Positions 1 through 7,355 of a DNA stretch of 8,951 nucleotides are shown in pieces. Below the pieces are notes generated by a model. It was given only the letters and a program-made list of their open reading frames with translations. It searched no databases and was not told the DNA's origin. The translations under genes and the position numbers were made by a program. Numbering within the stretch: the first letter of the stretch is position 1; every line of letters starts with the position of its first letter. The DNA comes from SZUA-265 sp966249405 (GTDB taxonomy: Bacteria > Myxococcota_A > Polyangia > Polyangiales > Polyangiaceae): the NCBI GenBank assembly GCA_966249405.1, contig CBINDO010000333.1, forward strand, positions 1 through 8,951, in the 5' to 3' direction.

Positions 1-1518
1 GCCTTCGAGAACCCTTGGGAAGCGACGGATCCCGTCGTGGTCGCGGACTTGCTGGAGCACACTACCGGTTGGGAGGACCTTCGAGTCAGCGAGTTCGCCA
101 AGGATGCTCCAGGCATGGCATTGCGCGACGCCCTCGCCGTCGATCCCCGCTCACGCGTGTCGCGCTGGCGACCCGGAACACGCACCTCCTATTGCAACTC
201 GGGGCCCACGGTCGCCGCGTACCTCGTCGAGAAGCTGACCGGCGTGGCGTTCGAGCAATACGTCGCCGAACATCTGTTCCGACCAATCGGTATGTCGACG
301 GCCACTTACTCGGAGCACGGCCCCGCTCGGTTGGCGACGCTCTACCATGTCGATGGCACCACGCCTTATCCATATTGGAACTTCCTGTATCGGCCCAGCG
401 GTTCCCTGAACGCGTCGGCGAGCGATATGGCTGCTTACCTACGGTTTTATCTCGGGCGAGGTACCGTGGGAGACGTCGAGGTGCTGCCGGCAGCCTCCCT
501 CGACCGCATGGAGCGCCACACGAGGAGCTGGCTCGCCGCACAGGGGATACTCGCCAACAACGGCTTGGGCACGGGTCTCAGTATGCGCCGCGGCTTCGTC
601 TATTACGGGCATGGGGGTGCCGTGCGCGGAGGGCTCTCGCAACTGGAATATCTGGCTGACGGGAGCGCTGCGTATTTCTACAGCATCAACTCGTCCAACG
701 AGGTCGCCTACGGGCAGGTGGGCGACGAGCTTCGCGCCTTCCTGACGAAAGAATTGGCGCCGCCGCCGGCTGCCCCTGTCGGACCGCCACCTCCCGATGC
801 GGCGAGTTACGAAGGCTGGTACCAACCGGCGGCGCCGCGCAACGAGACGAACCGATACGTCGAGCTCTTGCTGGGAATGCAGCGCGTGACGTGGAGCTCA
901 GGCGCGTTTCGAGTCAACAACCTGTTCGGTGGCAAATACGAGCTCCTTCCTGCCGGAGGTAACCGATTACGGTTCAAGATGGACGCGGGTCCCGGCTACC
1001 CACTGCCGACGTCCGCGCTGTTGCCTCCGCATCCCGATGGTCGATTCGTTTACCTCGAGGCCTGGCTCGAACGCATCCCAGCTTGGCTCGTATTCGTTCG
1101 ACTGGGCGCGCTCACGTATTGCCTGTTGGCGCTCGCAGCGTTGCTCTTTGCGGCGCCATTCTTGTTGCTGCGCCGCGGTTCGACGTTTCGCAGCTCCGGC
1201 ACCGCTGAACGGCGCTTGCTCTCTTGGCCCGTGATCTCGGCGCTCTGCCTACTTGCAGTGGCGGGGTTAGGGATGCCGGCGCCTGAAGATCCAGTGGCGA
1301 CGTTCGGCGCGATGACGGTGCGCTCGCTCGGACTCTTTGCCAGCACGCTCGTGTTCGCCGCGAGTGCGGTGGGCAGCGCCATCCAATGGGCGTTTCTTTA
1401 CGAATCGCGCGTCAGACCCAGCGTGCGCGGCTTGACCTTGCTCTCGACCATTGCGTTGCTCGCGATTGCCGCCTACCTCGGCTACTTCGGCATCATCGGG
1501 ATTCGGACCTGGGCTTGA
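1..1518 (+). CDS. Serine hydrolase, beta-lactamase/PBP4-type fold, with C-terminal membrane region (5' partial)
   Basis: The reading frame is open from base 1 to a TGA at 1516-1518 (505 residues visible), so the true start lies upstream of the window. A GTG at 37 is in frame, but coding clearly continues before it. The visible part begins with the LLEHTTG segment (residues 17-23) that follows the catalytic SxxK motif in class C beta-lactamase/CubicO-type hydrolases; the SxxK itself is outside the window. The second motif is Tyr-Cys-Asn at residues 64-66 (YxN) and the third is His-Gly-Gly at 204-206 (HxG). After a Pro-rich linker near 245-260 and a further roughly 100-residue region come four hydrophobic segments, about 361-384, 406-424, 443-467 and 478-501, suggesting an anchored enzyme. 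Family members act on peptides, beta-lactams or esters in the periplasm; the substrate here cannot be read from sequence. The DUF3160 gene follows 136 bp downstream on the same strand. Confidence 0.9.
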   Translation, partial: AFENPWEATDPVVVADLLEHTTGWEDLRVSEFAKDAPGMALRDALAVDPRSRVSRWRPGTRTSYCNSGPTVAAYLVEKLTGVAFEQYVAEHLFRPIGMSTATYSEHGPARLATLYHVDGTTPYPYWNFLYRPSGSLNASASDMAAYLRFYLGRGTVGDVEVLPAASLDRMERHTRSWLAAQGILANNGLGTGLSMRRGFVYYGHGGAVRGGLSQLEYLADGSAAYFYSINSSNEVAYGQVGDELRAFLTKELAPPPAAPVGPPPPDAASYEGWYQPAAPRNETNRYVELLLGMQRVTWSSGAFRVNNLFGGKYELLPAGGNRLRFKMDAGPGYPLPTSALLPPHPDGRFVYLEAWLERIPAWLVFVRLGALTYCLLALAALLFAAPFLLLRRGSTFRSSGTAERRLLSWPVISALCLLAVAGLGMPAPEDPVATFGAMTVRSLGLFASTLVFAASAVGSAIQWAFLYESRVRPSVRGLTLLSTIALLAIAAYLGYFGIIGIRTWA

Positions 1519-1654
1519 AACGCAACGCGGACTGCAATCCCATCGATCCGCCCGCGCCACCACTTTGCTGTGCGCTGGTACGAGTCTCCCCCGTCGTCGC
1601 GCTCGTTCACGGTTCCAGGGAATCTCGCGTGGCGTCGAGGCGTACGAACGGATC

Positions 1655-3895
1655 ATGCGCTTTCACGGAAACCTGCGGCGTTCCCGCCGCTGGCTGGGCT
1701 TGGCAAGTTTGACGGCCATCTGCTGCATGCCTGGCGCAGGCTTACGGCAAGAACCGAACTTCACAATGCCTCCCGTCACAACCACCCATCCCGCGGAGCG
1801 GTTACGGCTGAAGAGCGAAAGGCCGCTGAGCGCCGAAGATGCCAAACTCGAGCAGACGTACGCGTCCAACCTGGCCAGCGCCCCGAGAGACTACGCGAGC
1901 TTGGCGGCAAGTCTAGGCGATGCGCCTAGCTCGAATCCGAAGTTCGCGGTGAGAAATGCGCGCTTCTTCAACGCGGTTACGCGGCAGCTGCAGCTCCGCG
2001 ACACTCAGCTCAATCAACTCGCGAGCTCGGGAGCCATCAGCGTGCAGCTGCCCTACGAGCCAACGATGGGGGGCGTTTACGCGGCGCTTTGGCAGGCGGA
2101 CATGCCCGTACTCATCACCACCGACTCGATCCTGCACGCATGGCACAAGACGTACGACGCCACCTTGAAGCGCCAAGAGGTCACCCGATTCAGCGCCGCG
2201 TACCGGGACCTACTCGAAGGTATGGCTCGAGGCTTACGGACACAATTGCGCGCTCCGTCATCGGCACTCGATACGGCGGCCCGACACTTGGATCTGTACC
2301 TGACGGTGGCCCTCACGCTTTTGCCGCCACGAGTCGGTGAAAACGCGCCGCGGCTGTCGGAAGTCGTCGACGAAAACCCGCCGCCCGCCGAAACGCCAGC
2401 GCTCGTGGATCGAGCCGACGTCGAGCGTATCGTGCAGGCGGTTTACGCGCAGCGGGTGACCTCCGTGCCGGTGTTCGGCGAGATAGACTTCACACAGTTC
2501 AAGCCGCGCGGCCACTATACGGAGAGTGACGAGCTAGCACGGTACTTTCGCGCGGTGATGTGGATGGGAAGGTCGGACACCGGCTTCGACCTCAGTCGCC
2601 CCGAGACGTCGCGCGTAGCGCTGATCATGGGTGTCCTCGCGGCCCAGTCGGGGTCGCTACCCGCGTTCCAGCAGGCGCAAGCGGCGATCGACTACTTCGT
2701 GGGTACGAGCAACGGGCTGTCGCTGGTCGACGTCGCGACCGTGCTGAAAGAAAACGGCGTGACCACGCTCACCGAGCTCGAGGACGAAGCCCGGGTGCGC
2801 ATGCTGACGGAGAAACTGCTCGCCGCGACGCCATCGTCGCGCGTGACCTCCCACGGTGTACTCGCCAGCGGAAAACCCCAGCCACCACCCATGGTCTTCC
2901 AGCTCTCGAGCCAACGCTTCACGTTGGACAGCTTCGTGCACCAAAAGGTCAGCTTCGATCGAATCGCGACACGGACGATGGTCGACGGCCTCGACGTGTT
3001 TGCTGCCATGGGCAATTCTGAAGCGACGCGCCTGCTCCAGCCCCAACTCGAGCAATACGAATACAGCGGGCAGATGCACGCGTTACGCACCACCATCGCC
3101 ACGCTGCCTCCCGGTTACTGGCAGCAGAATGTCTACACCCGGTGGTTCGATGCCCTGAGAACGCTCGACGACATCCCCGAAGGGCCATACCTACCCGACC
3201 TGTTCAAGACCGGGATCTGGCAGCGCAAACAACTCAACAACCAGCTCGCTTCGTGGGCCGAACTGCGGCGCGACACGATCCTGTACGTTGCTCAGGTGTA
3301 CGCTGGGGTCTTGTGCGAGTTCCCGGACGTGTACCTCGAACCGTATCCGGCGTTTTACCATCGTATGCACGACATGGCGCTCGAAGCCCAGAAGCGGTTG
3401 AACGAGCCAGACGCGTTCCGCGGCTTCATAGACGTCATGAACAAGCTCTCGGACATCGCGACCCGCGAGCTCACCGAAGAACAACGCAACGAAGCCGACC
3501 GCGCCTATCTCAAAGCCCTAGTCAAAGCGCGTTATTCCGACGGCGGCTGCGGCGGTCCAGACGTCACTTGGAGCGGCTGGTACATGAGCCTCTTCCCTTA
3601 CGCCGACATGTTCGAGTTCGAGCCGGTCATCGCCGACGTGTTCACCGACCCCAACGCCGGCCGGGTCCTCAACGTCGCGACCACTGGCCCGGACCTGATG
3701 GTCGCTGCGATCCAGACGCAAGATGGTCCGACCATATTCGCCGGCCCCGTCGCGGGTTACCGGCAGTTCGTTGGCTCGCGAATGACCGACTCGGAGTGGA
3801 AAGCCAAAGTCGAGTCCGGTGACATCCCGCCGGTGGCCGAGTGGAACACTCTTCACGCAGGCAAGGGCACCCTCCCCGCCCCGCACCACCGTTAG
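1655..3895 (+). CDS. Exported DUF3160 family protein
   Basis: This 746-residue protein matches the DUF3160 family along its length. Hallmarks are the DMPVLITTDSILHAWH segment (residues 149-164), GHYTESDELARYFRAVMW starting at 286, VYLEPYPAFYHRM starting at 559, and the C-terminal DVFTDPNAGRVLNVATTGPD segment starting at 661. The family's function is not known to me; members are usually exported and about this long. I chose ATG 1655 because it places an Arg-rich n-region (RRSRR) and a hydrophobic stretch (WLGLASLTAICCMPGA) at the N-terminus as a signal peptide. The frame is open further up to 1451, but that part overlaps the upstream gene and is low-complexity Arg/Ser-rich. The ribosome-binding site is weak (GAGG at 1637-1640, rather far from the start). 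The Cys pair at the end of the hydrophobic stretch does not fit a standard lipobox, so lipidation is uncertain. It could share a transcript with the upstream hydrolase. Confidence 0.9.
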   Translation: MRFHGNLRRSRRWLGLASLTAICCMPGAGLRQEPNFTMPPVTTTHPAERLRLKSERPLSAEDAKLEQTYASNLASAPRDYASLAASLGDAPSSNPKFAVRNARFFNAVTRQLQLRDTQLNQLASSGAISVQLPYEPTMGGVYAALWQADMPVLITTDSILHAWHKTYDATLKRQEVTRFSAAYRDLLEGMARGLRTQLRAPSSALDTAARHLDLYLTVALTLLPPRVGENAPRLSEVVDENPPPAETPALVDRADVERIVQAVYAQRVTSVPVFGEIDFTQFKPRGHYTESDELARYFRAVMWMGRSDTGFDLSRPETSRVALIMGVLAAQSGSLPAFQQAQAAIDYFVGTSNGLSLVDVATVLKENGVTTLTELEDEARVRMLTEKLLAATPSSRVTSHGVLASGKPQPPPMVFQLSSQRFTLDSFVHQKVSFDRIATRTMVDGLDVFAAMGNSEATRLLQPQLEQYEYSGQMHALRTTIATLPPGYWQQNVYTRWFDALRTLDDIPEGPYLPDLFKTGIWQRKQLNNQLASWAELRRDTILYVAQVYAGVLCEFPDVYLEPYPAFYHRMHDMALEAQKRLNEPDAFRGFIDVMNKLSDIATRELTEEQRNEADRAYLKALVKARYSDGGCGGPDVTWSGWYMSLFPYADMFEFEPVIADVFTDPNAGRVLNVATTGPDLMVAAIQTQDGPTIFAGPVAGYRQFVGSRMTDSEWKAKVESGDIPPVAEWNTLHAGKGTLPAPHHR

Positions 3896-4029
3896 GACCT
3901 GCCCACCGCGCTTTCGGCTCCAAGCCGGGCTGCGTCACTGTCTGGCCCCCCGGCGTTCGCTGGCTGGGCGTCAATGTCTCACGCCGTCAGTCGCCGAATT
4001 CGCGCTGCCCGGACCGGGGCCAGGCCCAG
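3896..4029. other. Convergent intergenic region with small dyads
   Basis: This 134 bp gap separates the 3' ends of the DUF3160 gene and the minus-strand halogenase-like gene. It holds a perfect 5 bp inverted repeat, CGGCT-CCA-AGCCG (3915-3927), and a GGGCC-A-GGCCC dyad (4017-4027) beside the halogenase stop. Neither is followed by a T-run, so a Rho-independent terminator cannot be claimed. No convincing gene is present. Confidence 0.4.
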
Positions 4030-5226
4030 CTACTCCGCCGCGTCGAACGAGTGGTACCCCATCTGCGCGTCTACGAGCTGCCACGTGTGGGGTGAAAAGG
4101 CGTACGGCGGTCCCCCGTACATGACGCCCCGCTTCTTCAGCTCCTTCAACTTGTTCACGTAGTCGCGGAACTCGCCGCGACGCTCGAGCCGGGCGCTGGC
4201 GGCGGTAGCCGATGCTCGCCAAAATTCGGAGTTACAGGTCGAGCCTCCACGATAGTAGTAGCTGATCACGTCTTCCACCTCGCGCACGGCCTTGCCGAAC
4301 AGGCCGTTGCAGCGGTTGACGTCCTGACCACCGATGAAGCGGTCGTAGATCAGACGGGCGGCGTAGATGTACAGGAACATCGAGTTGGCCAACAGCGGCT
4401 CGAAGAACAGCGCGCGGTTACCGTTCTTCGCGACGCGCCCCGAGATCAACTCGTTGGCGTAGTAACAGCGAAAAGTGTACTGCTCGTCGTATTCCCCCGA
4501 CTGCAGGCGCGAGGTTCCGAGCAGGTTTTGCATCCCTTCCTCCGCCTGGTCGTCGTTGGTCAACTTGCTCGAATACAAGTAACCGTAGGTCTTGCGACCT
4601 TTGAGCGGCACGCCGAACATCCAGCCGTGTTGAGTCGCGATGTGATCGGTGAACGGCTCGTAGGCGTAGTCCGTCACCGTGTGTATCAAACAGCGATCGA
4701 CGAGCGTGCAATCACTCATCGTGTAACTCTCGAAGTCCGAAGGGCTGCCCGTGCAATCGACCACGTAGTCGAAGTCGTGTGTCCCCTGGTCGGTGTTCAG
4801 AGTGACATGGTCGGCGAAGTTTTGGATTTGGTGAACGTCGGCTTCCAGCTCACGGAACTGCTCGGGCCACAACGTGGCCAGCCGCTGAAAGACGAAATCC
4901 TTGAAGCGCCGGTTGTTGAAGTGGATGGCGATGTTGCCGCTGAGGAGCGGATTGATCCACGACTGCTGTCGCCACCCGGAGAACTTACTTCCGTACTTGA
5001 GCGTCGCGTCCAAGGCGTCCATGTCTTCGGCGTTCGCGATCGAAAAGTTGGTCGCACGCTCCAGGACGCTGATGAACGCGCCATTGGTGCTCTCGCCGAT
5101 GCCCAGGATCTTCTTGGCGGGGTTGTGCACGACGCAAACCTGCCACGACTTGTCGAGCCACGTGCACAAGTGGGATGCGGTAAGTAGACCTGCTGACCCT
5201 GCCCCAACGATCGCGATTTTCGGCAT
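4030..5226 (-). CDS. Divergent flavin-dependent (tryptophan-type) halogenase homologue
   Basis: The 398-residue protein starts at the ATG at 5226, chosen because it puts the FAD-binding GAGSAG motif (residues 8-13) at the N-terminus as in the family; the frame extends upstream to 5307 but looks non-coding. Family landmarks in order: GIGEST (42-47), ATLKYGSKFSGW (74-85) with K77 aligning to the catalytic lysine (K79 of PrnA/RebH), VVDCTG (155-160), WMFGVP (202-207) at the WxWxIP site, FFEPL (274-278), and the C-terminal SEFW segment (333-336). Known members halogenate tryptophan or other aromatics with reduced FAD supplied by a separate reductase, and no reductase is present here. Oddities: it is shorter than the usual 500 or more residues, the second Trp of WxWxIP is Phe, and the EPLESTG segment that carries the catalytic Glu and chloride site reads EPLLANS (276-282). 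It may be a halogenase for another substrate, a monooxygenase, or inactive. The fold assignment is firm; the activity is open. Confidence 0.82.
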   Translation of the reverse strand: MPKIAIVGAGSAGLLTASHLCTWLDKSWQVCVVHNPAKKILGIGESTNGAFISVLERATNFSIANAEDMDALDATLKYGSKFSGWRQQSWINPLLSGNIAIHFNNRRFKDFVFQRLATLWPEQFRELEADVHQIQNFADHVTLNTDQGTHDFDYVVDCTGSPSDFESYTMSDCTLVDRCLIHTVTDYAYEPFTDHIATQHGWMFGVPLKGRKTYGYLYSSKLTNDDQAEEGMQNLLGTSRLQSGEYDEQYTFRCYYANELISGRVAKNGNRALFFEPLLANSMFLYIYAARLIYDRFIGGQDVNRCNGLFGKAVREVEDVISYYYRGGSTCNSEFWRASATAASARLERRGEFRDYVNKLKELKKRGVMYGGPPYAFSPHTWQLVDAQMGYHSFDAAE

Positions 5227-5334
5227 GTTTTTAGCTACTAGTTGCGACGCACGGTAGTCTGTCGAGGTTCGCCTTGCAATCGCTGCGACTTTCCAGGCAG
5301 CATGCAACCCTCAACGGATGGGACCTGCTCTACC
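5227..5334. promoter_or_regulatory. Divergent intergenic region between halogenase-like and HxH-domain genes
   Basis: The 108 bp between the two divergent starts must carry the 5' signals of both genes unless they are transcribed from further away. I see no clear -35/-10 pair on either strand and no strong Shine-Dalgarno sequence before either ATG. The promoter role is inferred from gene orientation alone. Confidence 0.4.
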
Positions 5335-6075
5335 ATGAAGACCTCGAAGACCCTCGAACGTCGTGCCTTCCTCGCGTCCACTGCAGCCGTGGTTGCCAAT
5401 GCCGCTGCTTGCTCCGACGACGGAGGCACCATTCCAGCAGCTCCTTCCGACGGCGGGGCCACCGAGTCCGAGGCCGGCAGCACGCAGGGCCCGACCACCG
5501 GCACGGACGCGGGCGTCTCGAGTCCGAATTCGACGACTTCCGCCGACGCGAGTCAGAGCGCCGAACCAACGTCGACGTCGAGCGAAGCGACGGATGTGAC
5601 CCAGGGCTCCAGCAGTAGCCCAGACGCGTCGGCAGACGCCAGTGCTTCGTCGTCTTCGTCCGAACCTGCCGCCGACGCGTCCAGTTCCGGACCCGCGAGC
5701 ACTGGTGAGACGTCGAGCAGTACCAGCGCTGACACTTCGTCGGGGCAGAGCAGCGAGCCGATCCCGACCAACGACGCCTGCTTCGAGGGGGGCGGGACCG
5801 ATGGCGGCACGAGCGACGATGCTGGCGCTGGCGTGTTGTGCTCGACCAACACCTTCAACGGCGATCACTGCCACCCACTCGCGGTTCCGGTGAGCGACCT
5901 GTCTCGCCACGACTACGTGACCTACATCCTAGAAGACGGCGGCACCGGCCACACCCACACGCTCATGCTCAGCGCCTACGACTTCCTGCTGATTGAGCCC
6001 GGTGTGTCGCAAACGTTCCAGTCTTCGTTCGAGGCTGGACACTCGCACGCGTGCGTCATCACCTGCGGTGAGTGA
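5335..6075 (+). CDS. Twin-arginine/lipoprotein-like protein with Ser-rich tether and C-terminal HxH domain
   Basis: The 246-residue product begins with ERRAFLAS (residues 8-15), a twin-arginine-like motif, then a hydrophobic Ala/Val stretch ending in AAAC with Cys26 as a possible lipid-attachment residue. Residues about 27-150 are a low-complexity Ser/Thr/Ala/Asp/Glu linker, typical of surface-protein tethers in this kind of bacterium. The last 75 or so residues form a compact domain with three His-x-His pairs: H178/H180 (HCH), H206/H208 (GHTHT) and H236/H238 (GHSHAC), plus C179, C240 and C244. The spacing of the pairs is about 28-30 residues, which suggests a repeated beta-strand layout and possible metal binding (inference). 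I recall similar small HxH domains in secreted proteins of myxobacteria but know no function. ATG 5335 was chosen because it gives a compact signal; an in-frame ATG at 5302, preceded by AGG at 5295-5297, is the alternative. It is divergent from the halogenase-like gene. Confidence 0.8.
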   Translation: MKTSKTLERRAFLASTAAVVANAAACSDDGGTIPAAPSDGGATESEAGSTQGPTTGTDAGVSSPNSTTSADASQSAEPTSTSSEATDVTQGSSSSPDASADASASSSSSEPAADASSSGPASTGETSSSTSADTSSGQSSEPIPTNDACFEGGGTDGGTSDDAGAGVLCSTNTFNGDHCHPLAVPVSDLSRHDYVTYILEDGGTGHTHTLMLSAYDFLLIEPGVSQTFQSSFEAGHSHACVITCGE

Positions 6076-6101
6076 GACACCGGCATCGCGCTGAGTGAGA
6101 C
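6069..6101 (+). repeat. Direct repeat TGAGTGAGAC
   Basis: The ten-base word occurs at 6069-6078, spanning the stop codon of the HxH-domain gene, and again at 6092-6101, 23 bp apart. It could be chance or a local duplication; no function is apparent. Confidence 0.4.
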
Positions 6102-6124
6102 GAGTGTCGCGGGGCACGACGCTT

Positions 6125-6149
6125 CGCACTTCTGCGGCACTGAAGTGTG
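6125..6149 (+). terminator. Possible hairpin after the HxH-domain gene
   Basis: CACTTC (6127-6132) pairs with GAAGTG (6142-6147) around a nine-base loop, and the stem extends outward by a G-T and a C-G pair. It lies about 50 bp after the upstream stop, which suits a terminator. No T-run follows, so an operator or chance is equally possible. Confidence 0.25.
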
Positions 6150-6345
6150 TATCCCTAGTCGTCAGCTTTCGCGAGCCGACGTGGTACGGTGGCGTTGGCG
6201 ACGTAACCGGGCGGGCCACGCCTCGGCACAGTGGCGGCGCGCAAATCATCCGCGGCCCCCCGACAGACTTGCCTCGCGAGCCGAGGGCCATGCGCGTCGG
6301 CAGCCGCCACCGCCCACCGTTTAGCCCCCCGCGTAGCACTTCTGC

Positions 6346-6424
6346 GTATTCGAAAAATGCCACATGGGGCTACGTCACGGCCAGAACAGGCTGAATTTAG
6401 CTCGCCCGTATTCAACTTGTATTC
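6346..6424 (+). promoter_or_regulatory. Three GTATTC words in the upstream region of the TIGR02147 gene
   Basis: GTATTC occurs at 6346-6351, 6408-6413 and 6419-6424. The last two start 11 bp apart, about one helical turn, and two of the three copies are preceded by C (CGTATTC). The last copy overlaps a possible -10 hexamer, TATTCT (6420-6425), with a poor -35 candidate TTAGCT (6397-6402) 17 bp upstream. They may be binding sites for a regulator, possibly the adjacent one; this is inference. Confidence 0.35.
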
Positions 6425-6432
6425 TGAAACTG

Positions 6433-6455
6433 CCGTCGGGGTCTTGCCCCAACGG
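6433..6455 (+). promoter_or_regulatory. Imperfect 9 bp inverted repeat ahead of the TIGR02147 start
   Basis: CCGTCGGGG (6433-6441) and CCCCAACGG (6447-6455) form a stem with one C-A mismatch around the loop TCTTG. It ends 22 bp before the ATG at 6478, so it would lie in the leader RNA or at the start of transcription. It could be an operator dyad or a leader hairpin. No T-run follows, so it is unlikely to be a terminator. Confidence 0.4.
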
Positions 6456-6477
6456 TGAGTTCGGGCACAATCACGGT

Positions 6478-7353
6478 ATGGCGACGCGCAAACGTACCTC
6501 GGGAGAAAGTTCCTCGGTCAGCGTCTTCGACTTCCTCGACTACCGCGCATTCCTGCGGGCGTATTACGAGTCAGCGAAGAGGCGGCGGGGCGGCTACTCG
6601 TTTCGCACGTTCGCCAAACGCGCCGGCCTCAAGTCGCCGAACTTCTTCAAGTTGGTCATGGACGGCCAGCGCAACCTCGGCGCCGACAGCGTCGCTCGTT
6701 TCGCCGAAGCGCTCGACCTCGCCGAAGAAGAGCGCGTGTTCTTCGCAGACTTGGTCGCGTTCGCTCAGGCCGAAGACAACGCCGAGAAGAATCGGGTGTT
6801 CGAACGCATCGCCGCCTCGCGGCGGTTTCGCAATGCCCGGCGCATCGACAGCATGGTGCACGAGTACTTGTCTCACTGGTATCACCCGGTGATCCGCGAG
6901 CTGGTGGTCCGAGCCGATTTCCAGCGTGACCCCAAGTGGATCGCGAGCACGTTGCGACCCGAGATCACGTCGCGGCAGGCAGCTCAATCGCTCTCCCTGC
7001 TTTTGGAGTTGGGGCTGGTGCGTGAGAATCCGGACACCACCAAGCTCGAACTGCACAACCCCACCCTGACGACCGAACACGAAGTGACCTCACTGGGCGC
7101 AGCAAACTTTCACCGCCAGATGATGGAGCGCGCGGCAGCCAGCATCGATACCGTGCCGGCGGCGTTGCGAGATCTGGCCGCGCTCACGGTGTGCGTGAGC
7201 CCCAAGGTCGCCGCTGAGGTAAAACGACGAATACATCAGTTTCGCGAAGCATTGACCGAACTCTGCGACGCGGAGACAGAGGGAAAGATAGTGTATCAGC
7301 TCAACGTGCAATGGTTTCCACTGACACGAACCGACGAAGGGAGCGCCCAGTGA
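6478..7353 (+). CDS. TIGR02147 family (DUF4423-type) putative transcriptional regulator
   Basis: The 291-residue protein matches TIGR02147 from end to end. The N-terminal part has the FDFLDYRAFLRAYYE segment (residues 17-31) and a helix-turn-helix-like region, YSFRTFAKRAGLKSPNFFKL (40-59), followed by GQRNLGADSVARFAEAL. The C-terminal part has FHRQMMERAAASI and ends in IVYQLNVQWFPLT, both typical of the family. Such proteins are numerous in Fibrobacter and myxobacteria and are presumed DNA-binding regulators; targets are unknown. ATG 6478 was chosen because the family's N-terminal motif follows shortly; the frame is open back to 6364 but that extension is unlike the family. The Shine-Dalgarno is poor. 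The stop overlaps the next gene's start by one base (TGATG), indicating translational coupling to the lipoprotein gene. The upstream region has repeats and a dyad that could serve autoregulation (inference). Confidence 0.92.
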   Translation: MATRKRTSGESSSVSVFDFLDYRAFLRAYYESAKRRRGGYSFRTFAKRAGLKSPNFFKLVMDGQRNLGADSVARFAEALDLAEEERVFFADLVAFAQAEDNAEKNRVFERIAASRRFRNARRIDSMVHEYLSHWYHPVIRELVVRADFQRDPKWIASTLRPEITSRQAAQSLSLLLELGLVRENPDTTKLELHNPTLTTEHEVTSLGAANFHRQMMERAAASIDTVPAALRDLAALTVCVSPKVAAEVKRRIHQFREALTELCDAETEGKIVYQLNVQWFPLTRTDEGSAQ

Positions 7354-7355
7354 TG
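7337..7355 (+). promoter_or_regulatory. Shine-Dalgarno and coupled stop/start (TGATG)
   Basis: AAGGGAG at 7337-7343 sits nine bases before ATG 7353-7355, which shares its A with the TGA stop 7351-7353 of the regulator gene. This fixes the lipoprotein start at 7353 rather than at the in-frame ATG 7311, which lies before the signal peptide. Confidence 0.75.

Larger units (their letters stand above)
6076..6477. other. 402 bp non-coding region upstream of the TIGR02147 gene
   Basis: No reading frame here looks like a real protein; the open frames are Arg/Pro-rich shadows. The left part holds a TGAGTGAGAC direct repeat and a small hairpin. The right part, from about 6340, becomes more AT-rich than its surroundings and holds three GTATTC words and an imperfect hairpin close to the next start codon. 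I read it as the regulatory region of the downstream gene pair. Confidence 0.55.

Noticed and set aside
15..659. 214-codon plus-strand frame over the serine hydrolase
   Set aside because: The overlapping frame encodes the YxN and HGG motifs in order; this one is an Arg-rich shadow.
3142..3822. 226-codon plus-strand frame inside the DUF3160 gene
   Set aside because: Very Arg-rich translation in an alternative frame; the DUF3160 motifs in the other frame span the same bases.
4528..5187. 219-codon plus-strand open frame opposite the halogenase-like gene
   Set aside because: It lies wholly antisense to a gene with clear family motifs and its translation shows no recognisable domain; it is an antisense shadow of a GC-rich gene.
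5476..5750. Repetitive Ser/Asp/Ala codons as a tandem DNA repeat
   Set aside because: The protein is low in complexity, but the DNA has no fixed repeat unit, so it is a linker and not a tandem repeat array.
5311..5910. 199-codon minus-strand open frame opposite the Ser-rich linker
   Set aside because: Its Arg/Gly-rich composition is what the reverse complement of the Ser/Ala/Asp codons would give, and the plus-strand frame has a signal peptide and a folded domain.
5929..6394. Open frames on both strands in the 402 bp gap
   Set aside because: They lack ribosome-binding sites and are Arg/Pro-rich without hydrophobic core patterns; the two strands are equally open, as expected for non-coding GC-rich DNA.
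6420..6425. TATTCT as a firm sigma-70 -10 box
   Set aside because: The paired -35 candidate TTAGCT is poor, so it is mentioned only as a possibility and not called as a promoter.
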